Shown here piece after piece: positions 1 to 7,527 of a stretch of DNA of 57,918 nt (position 1 is its first letter; each line of letters opens with the position of its first letter). The DNA is from Bacteroidales bacterium. Its GTDB lineage: Bacteria; Bacteroidota; Bacteroidia; Bacteroidales; UBA932. The notes beneath the pieces are model-generated. The model ran no database searches, was not told where the DNA came from, and was given only the letters and a program-made list of their open reading frames with translations. The stretch is taken from contig JAFZED010000039.1 in the NCBI GenBank assembly GCA_017560825.1, positions 1 to 57,918 of the forward strand, read 5' to 3'. Position numbers and translations under genes: made by a program.

Positions 1-36
1 ATTGTACTGGATAGAGATATGGAAGCAGCATAGACC

Positions 37-64
37 GTGGTCGGCGAATACGCCGGCCGACCAC
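37..64. repeat. Inverted repeat, 9-bp arms
   Basis: The arm gtggtcggc (37-45) is matched by its exact reverse complement gccgaccac (56-64) across a 10-nt loop. It is the first of several palindromes in the gene-free left end of the window. No T-tract follows, so it does not look like a terminator. Function unknown. Confidence 0.6.
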
Positions 65-114
65 TATTTAGTCCTAAGACGCACCATCGCCGGCCAAAAT
101 CAGGGCCGACGATT

Positions 115-164
115 CAAAGCATTCAGCGCGAACGAAACCAAAAGGGTTCGCACTGAATGCTTTG
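115..164. repeat. Inverted repeat, 19-bp arms
   Basis: Arms at 115-133 and 146-164 pair over 19 bp with one C/T difference, which would be a G-U wobble in RNA; the loop is 12 nt. Part of the right arm (gtgcgaatgctga and its relatives) is also the head of the 36-bp tandem repeat that follows. The hairpin and the tandem array may therefore share an origin. Confidence 0.65.
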
Positions 165-343
165 TGCGAATGCTGAGCTTTTGGCAATAGCTGAACTTTG
201 AGCGAATGCTGATTTTGGGACAAGAACTGAACTTCGAGCGAATGCTGATTTTGGGACAAGAAGTGAACCTCGAGCGTATGCTGATCTTTGGGCAAGAGAT
301 GAATTTCTAACGTGTGCTGGTCTTTGTTCAAGATCTGAACCAT
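164..343. repeat. 36-bp tandem repeat array, about five copies
   Basis: Five consecutive 36-bp units start at 164, 200, 236, 272 and 308. Units 2 and 3 differ at only two positions and the others diverge progressively. A typical unit head is gagcgaatgctgattttggg. Because 36 is divisible by three, the minus strand stays open across the array (74-403) and would encode a 12-residue repeat of the type QHSLEVQFLSQN. I see no promoter or family resemblance that makes this a gene. There are no unique spacers, so it is not a CRISPR array. Confidence 0.75.
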
Positions 344-366
344 TGTGCGGATGTTAGGTCTCGTCC

Positions 367-502
367 CAAACCTTAGGCCACGCTCATTGGCCTCCCTAGC
401 CACTCAGAGGCACACTGGTGTGGCCTAAGGTCAGTCTGACCTTAGGCCACGCAGATAGTGAATATATGTAACCAGAGGCACTTTGCCGTGGCCTAAGGTT
501 TG
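367..502. repeat. Two tandem ~60-bp palindromic units
   Basis: Each unit starts with ccttaggccac and ends with gtggcctaagg: unit 1 is 371-430 and unit 2 is 440-498. Before the closing arm both carry cagaggcac followed by six variable bases. The junction between the units is itself a perfect palindrome, with 14-bp arms 420-433 and 437-450 and a 3-nt loop. The outermost arms pair over 16 bp (367-382 with 487-502). Several alternative cruciforms are therefore possible. It resembles a REP- or MITE-like repeat. No coding function is seen. Confidence 0.7.
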
Positions 503-875
503 GCACACACTTTTGCGCCTGAGCCCATGTCTATTTCACGTATGTCAAAAGCAGATCCTTATAAGTGGCACCCGGGCTCCAGAATATTCTATCTCTGATA
601 AGAACGCCTTGAAATGCTTTAATGAGCTAGTGCACTTTATAGTTTTTTTACACGCGGTCCCTCCCTAAAGGTTTGGATCGCGTACACTTGCCTTCTGTAA
701 GTGATTGAGTGTCAATGGTTTGTCAAAAGTGCTCGTGCTCGGTCCCCGATTGATTTGCCGACCTGGCCAAATGCTAAGCCAAATGCCAAGCATAATGCCC
801 AGACAAAAGCCAGCCGATTTTAATAATGATATGAGGCTAGGGGATTAAGCACTACACCCGACACGGGTATATACG
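503..875. other. Gene-free stretch with a 12-bp tandem repeat
   Basis: No convincing gene, tRNA or promoter is visible here. The only structure noted is a short degenerate 12-bp tandem repeat at 767-802 (ccaaatgctaag, ccaaatgccaag, cataatgcccag). On the minus strand it gives a 42-codon open frame (665-793) that I do not consider supported. The stretch lies downstream of the small RNA at 882-978. Confidence 0.5.
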
Positions 876-881
876 AAAAAA

Positions 882-978
882 GGGAAAGCTTGATACATCG
901 CACCGCTACGACCTCCTACCCTTGCTGCGGTCAAGCCCTGGGGGGATTCAGAGGGAGCTGGTCGTGTATGACTTTCCC
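882..978 (-). ncRNA. ffs: Small structured RNA, probably SRP (4.5S-type) RNA
   Basis: Read on the minus strand this is a 97-nt transcript that starts GGGAAAG and ends CUUUCCC. It therefore closes on itself with a 7-bp terminal stem, and a run of six T follows (881-876). Further in, AUACA pairs with UGUAU and CGACC with GGUCG, giving a long rod. The apical part contains CCAGGGCUUGACCGCAGC. This resembles the conserved CAGG...GCAGC core of bacterial SRP RNA, but the usual GGAA tetraloop is replaced. A near-perfect Bacteroidota promoter sits directly upstream. That it is an RNA gene is well supported; the SRP identity rests on length, rod shape and the core motif. SRP RNA binds Ffh and directs ribosomes to the membrane. 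Confidence 0.72.
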
Positions 979-983
979 GGATG

Positions 984-1014
984 CAAAGGTACGCTTTTTT
1001 TTATTTGTTGCAAA
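984..1014 (-). promoter_or_regulatory. Promoter of the small RNA gene
   Basis: On the minus strand, -33 TTTG (1014-1011), a 19-bp spacer and -7 TACCTTTG (991-984) match the Bacteroidota primary sigma consensus exactly. The box ends five bases before the first G of the RNA, which fits a start at the base of the closing stem. Confidence 0.85.
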
Positions 1015-1034
1015 AAAAAGTGTACCCGGAGTGT

Positions 1035-1508
1035 CTAAATGCTGTCAAATATGAGAGGCAGGAGGGCGTCAACACTTGAGAATCTCAAAGTTCTGTCTGC
1101 TCCGACCAGGATGATGGTGATAGGTCTGCCGCCTTTCTTCTGGTACTCCGCCATCACCTGCCTGCAGGCTCCGCAAGGAGACACTGGTGAGGCCAGGAGT
1201 ACGCCGTTCTGGCTGGCTGCCACTGCGATGGCAGTAATGGCCTTATCTCCGTAGTTGGCTCCTGCATAGAACATTGCAGTCCTTTCTGCGCAAATTCCTG
1301 AAGGATAGGCTGCATTCTCCTGGTTTGAACCCTTGACGATCTGACCGTCCTCGAGTCTTACAGCTGCTCCCACATTGAAGTTTGAATATGGCGCGTATGA
1401 TGTCTTGGTTGCTTCAATAGCTGCCTCTACGAGTTCCAGCTCGACCTGTTCAAGCTGGTCGGCCGCAGTGTACTCGGTGTAGGCAATTTTTAGTTCTTTG
1501 TTTGTCAT
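1035..1508 (-). CDS. cdd: Cytidine deaminase
   Basis: This 157-residue protein has the zinc site of small tetrameric cytidine deaminases: the CAE motif in GICAERTAM (zinc ligand plus catalytic glutamate) and the second motif PCGACRQ. It hydrolyses cytidine and deoxycytidine to uridine and deoxyuridine in pyrimidine salvage, in the cytoplasm. The N-terminus is about 20 residues longer than the compact B. subtilis type. The gene is divergent from mnmA, with its own -7 box TATATTTG at 1549-1542. Only 56 bp separate its stop from the small RNA gene on the same strand, which nevertheless has its own promoter. Confidence 0.93.
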   Translation of the reverse strand: MTNKELKIAYTEYTAADQLEQVELELVEAAIEATKTSYAPYSNFNVGAAVRLEDGQIVKGSNQENAAYPSGICAERTAMFYAGANYGDKAITAIAVAASQNGVLLASPVSPCGACRQVMAEYQKKGGRPITIILVGADRTLRFSSVDALLPLIFDSI

Positions 1509-1532
1509 AACAAATGAATTGAGTTATCTTTG
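1501..1532 (+). promoter_or_regulatory. mnmA promoter
   Basis: TTTG at 1501-1504, a 20-bp spacer and TATCTTTG at 1525-1532 form a complete Bacteroidota promoter facing mnmA. The -33 box overlaps the first codons of the divergent cdd gene. Confidence 0.8.
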
Positions 1533-1541
1533 CAATCTTGA

Positions 1542-1549
1542 CAAATATA
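1542..1549 (-). promoter_or_regulatory. cdd promoter -7 box
   Basis: The minus-strand box TATATTTG lies 33 bp upstream of the cdd ATG and only 9 bp from the oppositely oriented mnmA -7 box, so the two polymerase sites overlap. I see no clear -33 element. Confidence 0.6.
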
Positions 1550-1577
1550 ATGCTTTTTGCGAAATATCATATATAAT

Positions 1578-2999
1578 ATGGCAGGAAATGGCGAAATTAA
1601 GGTGTGTATAGGCTTGTCCGGCGGCGTTGATTCGAGCGTTGCTGCGCTTTTGCTCAAGCAGCTGGGCTATGATGTCTTTGCATTGTTTATGCAGAACTGG
1701 CACGACGCCTCGACTACCCTCCACGGCGACTGCGAGTGGGAGGAGGACAGGTTTGTAGCGGAAATGGTGGCCAGAAAGATAGGCATCCCGTTCTACTTTG
1801 TGGACTTGAGCAAAGAGTACCGTCAGAGGGTGGTGGACTATATGTTCGATGAATATGAGAAAGGCCGTACACCGAATCCGGACGTCCTCTGCAACAGGGA
1901 GATCAAGTTCGACGCCTTCCTTAAATGCGCAAAAAAGCTCGGTGCAGACTACGTCGCGACAGGTCACTACTGCCAGAAGGCAGAAGCTGTGAATGAGTCA
2001 GGCGAGCCTCTCCTTGATGAAGAAGGCAAGAAGATATACAGGATCCTCGCGGGAAGCGACCCGAACAAGGATCAGAGCTATTTCCTCTGCCAGCTCACGC
2101 AGGAGCAGCTTTCTCAGGCTATGTTCCCGATAGGGGACATCATCAAGCCTGAGGTAAGGCGTCTTGCCCACGAGGCCGATCTGCCGTCGGCTAACAAGAA
2201 GGATTCCCAGGGAATATGCTTTGTCGGAAAGGTCGACCTGCCGACCTTCCTCCAGCAGAAGCTGAAACCCTGCGAAGGCGACGTCGTCGAGGTATACGAC
2301 GCATATTATGCTGAAAACGAGCAGTATATATATATGAAGAATACGCTCGCGTCCCTCCTCGTAAACGAGTCGGAGAGCGTGAAGATGATCACCGACTACG
2401 TGTCAGAGGACAAGGCTTCCCAGACGGCTTCTGTCGGATGTCCTTTCTCGGCTGAGAAGATTGCAGCCCTTTCTGACGAAGAACTTCTGAGACTATCGGA
2501 ACCGGTCAGATACGAAATCGAATTCAAGACGGAGACCTACAGAAGCGGCAAGAAGCACATAAAGAAGACCCGCTACAAGGAAAATCCGTTTGGAAAGATA
2601 GTAGGAAAGCACGACGGAGCACAGTTTTACACAATAGGCCAGCGCAAGGGACTGAACATCGGAGGTCACAAGGACTCTATATTTGTCATCGAAACCGACA
2701 TTCCTAAGAATATAATATATGTAGGTGAGGGTCACACCCATAAAGGCCTTTCGCGCAGCTGCCTCCGCGTGGCACCGTCCGAGATCCACTGGATACGCCG
2801 CGACCTGGCGATGGAGTCCGGCGACATCCGCCGCTATCGCGTACGCATCCGTTACAGACAGCCTCTGCAGGATGCCACAGTGATAATGCGTGAGAACGGA
2901 ATGTACATCCTCTTCGACACTCCGCAAAGAGGAATCACACCAGGACAGTTCGCTGTCTGGTATGACGGAGAAGAGATGCTGGGATCAGGAGTTATTTAA
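1578..2999 (+). CDS. mnmA: tRNA-specific 2-thiouridylase MnmA, with a large insertion
   Basis: MnmA activates U34 of tRNA-Lys, -Glu and -Gln with ATP and inserts sulfur relayed from a cysteine desulfurase. The PP-loop SGGVDSS lies near the N-terminus. The two catalytic cysteines are present in PDVLCNREIKF and SQGICFVG, and the tRNA-binding domain shows FYTIGQRKGL. The protein has 473 residues against the usual 350-370. The excess, roughly 90-100 residues, lies between the KPCEGDVVEV region and GKIVGKHDGAQFYTIGQR, and ends in a basic stretch (SGKKHIKKTRYKEN). I chose ATG 1578 because the alternative TTG at 1557 is non-canonical. The 3' end overlaps the convergent flavoprotein gene by 8 bp. Confidence 0.93.
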   Translation: MAGNGEIKVCIGLSGGVDSSVAALLLKQLGYDVFALFMQNWHDASTTLHGDCEWEEDRFVAEMVARKIGIPFYFVDLSKEYRQRVVDYMFDEYEKGRTPNPDVLCNREIKFDAFLKCAKKLGADYVATGHYCQKAEAVNESGEPLLDEEGKKIYRILAGSDPNKDQSYFLCQLTQEQLSQAMFPIGDIIKPEVRRLAHEADLPSANKKDSQGICFVGKVDLPTFLQQKLKPCEGDVVEVYDAYYAENEQYIYMKNTLASLLVNESESVKMITDYVSEDKASQTASVGCPFSAEKIAALSDEELLRLSEPVRYEIEFKTETYRSGKKHIKKTRYKENPFGKIVGKHDGAQFYTIGQRKGLNIGGHKDSIFVIETDIPKNIIYVGEGHTHKGLSRSCLRVAPSEIHWIRRDLAMESGDIRRYRVRIRYRQPLQDATVIMRENGMYILFDTPQRGITPGQFAVWYDGEEMLGSGVI

Positions 3000-4302
3000 G
3001 GCTTTTCGCAGCGGAAATACCGGCAAGGTAGCCTGTCGAGAATGCGGTCTGGAGGTTGTAGCCGCCTGTGTCGGCGTCAAGGTCCAGAACTTCGCCAGCA
3101 AAATACAGCCCTGGGGTCAGTTTTGATTCCAGGGTTTTTGCTGTCAGCTCGTCGAGCGACACTCCTCCTGCAGTGACCACACATCTTTCGTAACCCACAT
3201 AGCCGACGATTTCCATCTTCCAGGCTTTCAATGCCTTAGGGAGGGTCTTGTGGTCTATCTCTGGAGATGTCCTGATGAATGCCGGAATCAAAGACATCGG
3301 GAGAACTTTAGTCAGAAGGATCCTGAAACGGTCCTTGTAGAGCTTGTTAGCATTCCTCTTGTCCTTGGAAATCTCATTCCAGAGCGTGTTGATGCGGACT
3401 GTCAGGTCCTCTATCTCTACTGCAGGCTTGAGGTCTATCTCGGCACGTACCTTGGAACCGTTTATAATGGAGTTCACGCATTTGCGGCTGACCTTGAAAC
3501 CTATAGGTCCCTCTATGCCGCCGTCAGTGAAATCGAGGTCTCCGAATTCGCTGACCGCCAGATTGCCGTCGATGTGGATGTTCAGACCCACATTCTTTAG
3601 CTGGTTGCCGCACAGGGCCTCTCCGATTTCAGAGAGAGGTGTGCTTCTGTCGATATGGCCTTTTTCCTGGGTCGTATTCTTGTAGCCTTTCGGTACTATG
3701 GCTGTCAGTGAAGGGAAAAGTGACTTGACGCTGTGGCCGAGATCCTTTGCCCACTGGTAACCGTCTCCTGTGGAGCCGGTCTTTGGGTAGGACAGGCCTC
3801 CTGTTGCGATGATGAGCTTGCAGGATGTGTACTCGCAGCCGTCAGCGCATTTGATTGAATAGCTGTCTTCTTTGTGGATTATGGATTTGACTTCCTTGTT
3901 GCAAAGCACTTCTGCTCCGTTCTGCTGCGCCGCTCTCAGGAGTGCGTCCACCACATCAGAAGCAAGGTGGGATGTGGGGAATGCCCTGTCACCACGTTCT
4001 ACAGTAGACTCCATTCCGTAGTCTTCCAGAAATTCGATCATCTTTTCCGGATTGAGGTTGTAGAATGAAGGTTTCAGGAAGTTCGGCTTCGGGTAGATGT
4101 GGCCTGAGAACTCGTTCCAAGGCTTTACATTGGTGAAATTGCATCGGCCTTTGCCGGTGATCATTATCTTTCTTCCAGGTCTGGCCATCTTTTCGAGTAC
4201 GATCACTCTTCCCGCCGCTCCCAATATATTTCCTGCACCTGCAGCTGCCATAAGGCCAGCCGCACCGCCTCCGATGATGATAATGTCCGCCGATATCTGC
4301 AT
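2992..4302 (-). CDS. YhiN/HI0933-family FAD-dependent oxidoreductase
   Basis: This 436-residue flavoprotein begins with the Rossmann dinucleotide-binding motif IIIGGGAAGLMAA. It carries the family signature GRKIMITGKGRCNFTN and a C-terminal FAD segment, GLYFAGEVLDLDADTGGYNLQ. Together these identify the HI0933/YhiN (BaiN-related) family. The substrate of most members is unknown; BaiN relatives reduce bile-acid intermediates, but nothing here supports that role specifically. It is probably a soluble cytoplasmic enzyme. Its stop overlaps the end of mnmA by 8 bp with no room for a terminator. Upstream it is divergent from trmO. Confidence 0.85.
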   Translation of the reverse strand: MQISADIIIIGGGAAGLMAAAGAGNILGAAGRVIVLEKMARPGRKIMITGKGRCNFTNVKPWNEFSGHIYPKPNFLKPSFYNLNPEKMIEFLEDYGMESTVERGDRAFPTSHLASDVVDALLRAAQQNGAEVLCNKEVKSIIHKEDSYSIKCADGCEYTSCKLIIATGGLSYPKTGSTGDGYQWAKDLGHSVKSLFPSLTAIVPKGYKNTTQEKGHIDRSTPLSEIGEALCGNQLKNVGLNIHIDGNLAVSEFGDLDFTDGGIEGPIGFKVSRKCVNSIINGSKVRAEIDLKPAVEIEDLTVRINTLWNEISKDKRNANKLYKDRFRILLTKVLPMSLIPAFIRTSPEIDHKTLPKALKAWKMEIVGYVGYERCVVTAGGVSLDELTAKTLESKLTPGLYFAGEVLDLDADTGGYNLQTAFSTGYLAGISAAKSLK

Positions 4303-4332
4303 ATAAAACCTTTTACCTTAAATATATCCCCG

Positions 4333-4340
4333 CAAATTTA
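4333..4340 (-). promoter_or_regulatory. -7 box of the YhiN-family gene
   Basis: The minus-strand TAAATTTG box ends 30 bases before the ATG at 4302. It lies 11 bp from the opposing trmO box (4352-4359), so the two promoters are back to back. Confidence 0.6.
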
Positions 4341-4351
4341 GCAAAATATCC

Positions 4352-4359
4352 TATATTTG
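4352..4359 (+). promoter_or_regulatory. trmO promoter -7 box
   Basis: TATATTTG overlaps an in-frame GTG at 4359, which makes that codon an unlikely start and favours ATG 4377. The expected leader is then only about a dozen bases. Confidence 0.65.
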
Positions 4360-4376
4360 TGCCCTTTTATGGAACT

Positions 4377-5072
4377 ATGGAAATTAAACCGATAGCACAT
4401 ATTAGAACTGACTTCCCGGAGAAGTTCGGGATCCCTCGCCAGAGCGGGCTTTCTCCCGAGCTGACGGGCTTTGTCGTGTTCGAGGAAGATTTCCGTGTTC
4501 CCGCTGCTGTGGAAGGACTGGACGGCTTTTCGCATATATGGCTGCTCTGGGAGTTCTCCGCAAACAGGCGTTCGTCGGGATGGCAGCCTACAGTGCGCCC
4601 GCCAAGGCTCGGAGGCAACAGTCATATGGGTGTGTTTGCGACCAGGTCGCCATATCGCCCCAACCCGCTCGGCCTTTCCTGCGTGCGCCTCGAAAAAGTG
4701 ATTCCTAACGGTCCCGAAGGGCCGGTCCTGGTGGTACGTGGTGCAGACCTTATGGACGGTACACCTATATATGATATAAAGCCATATATAAAATATGCCG
4801 ATTCCCATCCTGAGGCTGTCTGCGGCTATGTGGACACTCTTGCGGAAAGAACTGTGAAGGTGGTGGTCCCAGATGAAATCCGCTCAGAATTTGAGGATGA
4901 ACCATTCTATAGGTCACTCCTTGACACCCTCAGCCTTGACCCGCGTCCATCATACCACGATGACCCGTCAAGAGTCTACGGAATGTCCTATGCCTCTCAT
5001 AATGTGAAATTTACAGTGGCCGAAGGCGTCCTGACAGTCAAAGAAATATCCCTGGATGATAAAAATCATTAA
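4377..5072 (+). CDS. trmO: tRNA (N6-threonylcarbamoyladenosine(37)-N6)-methyltransferase TrmO
   Basis: TrmO/TsaA proteins methylate t6A37 in tRNA-Thr using S-adenosylmethionine. The N-terminal domain shows the typical opening IKPIAHIRTDFPEKFGIPRQ. The family core follows: GFSHIWLLWEF, GVFATRSPYRPNPLGLS and DLMDGTPIYDIKPYI. The C-terminal lobe contains SLDPRPSYH, matching the usual Q/DPRP motif. At 231 residues it has the full family length. The start is ATG 4377, since an upstream in-frame GTG lies inside the promoter. An FNT-family channel gene follows after 11 bp and is probably co-transcribed, though no functional link is evident. Confidence 0.92.
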   Translation: MEIKPIAHIRTDFPEKFGIPRQSGLSPELTGFVVFEEDFRVPAAVEGLDGFSHIWLLWEFSANRRSSGWQPTVRPPRLGGNSHMGVFATRSPYRPNPLGLSCVRLEKVIPNGPEGPVLVVRGADLMDGTPIYDIKPYIKYADSHPEAVCGYVDTLAERTVKVVVPDEIRSEFEDEPFYRSLLDTLSLDPRPSYHDDPSRVYGMSYASHNVKFTVAEGVLTVKEISLDDKNH

Positions 5073-5083
5073 CGACTATACTT

Positions 5084-5710
5084 ATGATCAAGATATTACG
5101 TTCATCAATTTTCGCCGGTATATACATCGGTGTCGCCGGTTTCGGCTTCCTTGCCTCCGGCATACAGAGCGAGATCTACGGACCGCTCGTGGGTGCAGTG
5201 CTCTTCTGCCTTGGACTTATGGCGGTAGTCGGATATAGGCTCAAGCTTTACACCGGCACAGCCGGATATATCAATAAAAACGAGGTGGGGGAACTTTTCC
5301 TCATCCTCCTTGGAAACATCCTTGGATGCTTCCTGGCGGCACTTTTCTCGCGCGTTTCGCCGATGGACATCCAGGCGGCCGCTCAGAATATCGTTGAGCT
5401 GCGCCTGCGTACGGGTGCCCTCCGCTGCGGAATCCTCGGAATCGGCTGCGGCCTTCTTATGACCACTGCAGTGACTTTTGCAAAGGAGAAGAACATCCTT
5501 CCTCTGCTTTTCGCGGTGCCGCTCTTCATCGTATGCGGCTTCACCCACTGCGTGGCCGACGCCTTCTACTACCTCGCGACCCCGCTCGCATTCTGGAAAC
5601 TTCACGCGCTTGAAATCCTCGGCGTCTACGTATGCACAGTGCTTGGCAACCTGATTGGCTGCAATCTTTACAGAATCGTACTTGAAAAAACACAATATAC
5701 CCGCGAATAA
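5084..5710 (+). CDS. Formate/nitrite transporter (FNT) family membrane protein
   Basis: This is a 208-residue polytopic protein with about six hydrophobic helices. Two spots fit the FNT fold: YRLKLYTGTAGYIN, like the family's ELFTGN region, and FIVCGFTHCVADAFYYL, like the GFEHxVANMF segment that carries the pore histidine. FNT pentamers conduct formate, nitrite, hydrosulfide or lactate across the inner membrane. The protein is shorter than classical FocA or NirC (about 260-280 residues), mainly at the termini. The substrate cannot be read from sequence. It lies 11 bp after trmO and about 60 bp before trpS, which has its own promoter. Confidence 0.7.
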   Translation: MIKILRSSIFAGIYIGVAGFGFLASGIQSEIYGPLVGAVLFCLGLMAVVGYRLKLYTGTAGYINKNEVGELFLILLGNILGCFLAALFSRVSPMDIQAAAQNIVELRLRTGALRCGILGIGCGLLMTTAVTFAKEKNILPLLFAVPLFIVCGFTHCVADAFYYLATPLAFWKLHALEILGVYVCTVLGNLIGCNLYRIVLEKTQYTRE

Positions 5711-5734
5711 CTTCATATTCGGAGATATTTTCAT

Positions 5735-5742
5735 TATATTTG
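5735..5742 (+). promoter_or_regulatory. trpS promoter -7 box
   Basis: TATATTTG ends 27 bases before ATG 5770. The in-frame TTG at 5758 is therefore unlikely to be the start. Confidence 0.6.
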
Positions 5743-5769
5743 TGTGTTTTACGCTAATTGACTAATACT

Positions 5770-6885
5770 ATGGGAAAGATCATATTGACAGGAGACCGTC
5801 CTACCGGTAAACTTCATCTTGGACATTATGTGGGTTCACTCAGAAGAAGAGTAGAGCTTCAGAATTCTGGTGAATTCGAAAAGATATTTATTATGATCGC
5901 TGACGCTCAGGCGCTTACAGACAATGCTGACAATCCTGAGAAGATACGTCAGAACATCATTGAGGTGGCTTTGGACTACCTCTCTGCAGGACTTGATCCT
6001 GAGAAGGTGACAATCTTCATTCAGTCGCAGGTGCCGGAGCTGTGCGAACTTGCATTCTATTATATGAACCTGGTGACAGTGCAGCGTCTCCAGAGAAACC
6101 CTACCGTGAAACAGGAAATCCAGCTCAGGGGCTTCTCCGACAACGAGGATGAGGATCAGAACAAGAAGGGAACTCCTGTGGGATTCTTCACTTATCCTAT
6201 CAGCCAGGCTTCTGACATCACAGCCTTCAAGGCTACGACTGTCCCTGTGGGTGTGGACCAGGCTCCTATGATCGAGCAGACCAGAGAGATCGTGCACAAG
6301 TTCAATTCTGTGTACGGACCTACTCTCGTTATGCCTGAGATGATGCTTCCTGAGAACTCAGTATGCTGCCGTCTCCCTGGTACTGACGGAAAGGCAAAGA
6401 TGAGTAAGTCACTCGGCAACTGTGTGTATCTTTCAAGCACACCGAAGGAGCTCAAGAAGGCTGTGAACAGTATGTTTACCGACCCTAACCACCTTCAGAT
6501 CGAAGATCCGGGCACAGTTGAGGGCAACGTGGTCTTCACTTACCTCGATGCATTCTGCAAGCCAGAGCATTTTGCAAAGTATCTTCCTGAATATGAGGAT
6601 CTTGAGGCTATGAAGGCTCACTACCGCAGAGGTGGTCTTGGTGACGGCACCTGCAAGAAGTTCCTTCTCAACATCCTTGAGGAAATGCTACAGCCTATGC
6701 GTGAGATCCGTCACAAGTACGAGCAGGACATCCCTGGCGTGTACGAGATCCTGCGCAAGGGATCGGAGAAGGCACGTGCTGAGGCAGCAAAGACTCTTGA
6801 TGAGGTCCGCAAGGCTATGAGAATCGACTATTTCGGCGATGCCGCCCTCATCGAAGAGCACACAAAAAAGTACAGTGCAAAGTAG
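5770..6885 (+). CDS. trpS: Tryptophanyl-tRNA synthetase
   Basis: This class I synthetase charges tRNA-Trp. The HIGH-type motif appears as PTGKLHLGHYVGS at the N-terminus, and the KMSKS loop is KAKMSKSLGN. The tryptophan pocket segment GVDQAPMIEQTREI is clear. The protein has 371 residues, about 40 longer than E. coli TrpS. The extra length includes an acidic segment (SDNEDEDQNKKG) in the middle of the catalytic domain, a layout seen in one of the two bacterial TrpS groups. The start is ATG 5770. A TetR regulator follows after 14 bp. Confidence 0.95.
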   Translation: MGKIILTGDRPTGKLHLGHYVGSLRRRVELQNSGEFEKIFIMIADAQALTDNADNPEKIRQNIIEVALDYLSAGLDPEKVTIFIQSQVPELCELAFYYMNLVTVQRLQRNPTVKQEIQLRGFSDNEDEDQNKKGTPVGFFTYPISQASDITAFKATTVPVGVDQAPMIEQTREIVHKFNSVYGPTLVMPEMMLPENSVCCRLPGTDGKAKMSKSLGNCVYLSSTPKELKKAVNSMFTDPNHLQIEDPGTVEGNVVFTYLDAFCKPEHFAKYLPEYEDLEAMKAHYRRGGLGDGTCKKFLLNILEEMLQPMREIRHKYEQDIPGVYEILRKGSEKARAEAAKTLDEVRKAMRIDYFGDAALIEEHTKKYSAK

Positions 6886-6899
6886 AAGTATAGGTTTCG

Positions 6900-7520
6900 A
6901 TGGATAAGAATCAGAACATTGAGGAAAGAATCCTGTGGGTTGCTGAAAGACTTTTTCTTGAAAAGGGTTTCAGCGGCACTTCCACTACGGAGATAGCGAA
7001 GGCCGTGGGCTGTAACCAGGCCTTGATACACTATTATTTCCGTACGAAGGAGAAGCTCTTCTGGGATGTGTTCACGCCAAAGATGGATCACATCCTGGAC
7101 TACCTCGACACTCCGTTGCAGGAGGCGGGTGACTTCTTCCAGAAAATCCACAATGTGATCGATTTCTATTTCAGTATCCTTGAACTTGACAGCCGTCTGG
7201 CCCCGTTCATCGTGAACGAACTGATTATGCACCCGACAAGATGGTCGCACTTCCGTGACCGCTTCCTTCGTGACGAGCGCAGGAGCAGTGCCTACAGGAA
7301 GTTTGAGAAGGCTGTGGAGGATGAGATTGACAGGGGAACGATAAGGGAAATTCAGGCTATAGACCTTCTGATGGACATAATGTCCCTGACGGTTTCCTCG
7401 TTCATTGTGGCTCCAAGGGGTTACGCACTGAACGAATGTGACTCAGATGAAAGGACAAAGTACCTTCAGCGTCGCAAGTCAGACGTCATCGGCCTGGTGT
7501 TGAATGGAATAAAGAAATAA
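6900..7520 (+). CDS. TetR/AcrR-family transcriptional regulator
   Basis: This is a 206-residue one-component regulator. The N-terminal helix-turn-helix reads FSGTSTTEIAKAVGCNQALIH and is followed by the hallmark YYFRTKEKLFWDVF. The C-terminal ligand domain is not diagnostic. It starts 14 bp after trpS and is probably read from the trpS promoter. Its target is unknown: the neighbouring genes include no obvious efflux pump, and the downstream region is an insertion-riddled intergenic stretch, so an ancestral partner may have been displaced. Confidence 0.88.
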   Translation: MDKNQNIEERILWVAERLFLEKGFSGTSTTEIAKAVGCNQALIHYYFRTKEKLFWDVFTPKMDHILDYLDTPLQEAGDFFQKIHNVIDFYFSILELDSRLAPFIVNELIMHPTRWSHFRDRFLRDERRSSAYRKFEKAVEDEIDRGTIREIQAIDLLMDIMSLTVSSFIVAPRGYALNECDSDERTKYLQRRKSDVIGLVLNGIKK

Positions 7521-7527
7521 TTGAGAG

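Noticed and set aside
164-343. Possible CRISPR array (regular 36-bp repeats)
   Set aside because: Repeat units are contiguous without unique spacers, they diverge gradually, and no cas gene is present in the window.
74-403. Minus-strand 109-codon open frame with 12-residue repeats
   Set aside because: It is open because the underlying DNA repeat is 36 bp long. No promoter, no recognised domain, and the ends fall in hairpins.
665-793. Minus-strand 42-codon frame with LGIMLGIW-like repeats
   Set aside because: It comes from a 12-bp tandem DNA repeat; there is no promoter or supporting homology that I can see.
2320-2340. Alternating tatata runs as a special signal
   Set aside because: Similar runs occur in many coding and non-coding places in the window (Ile/Tyr codon strings), so they look like a genomic style and not a site.
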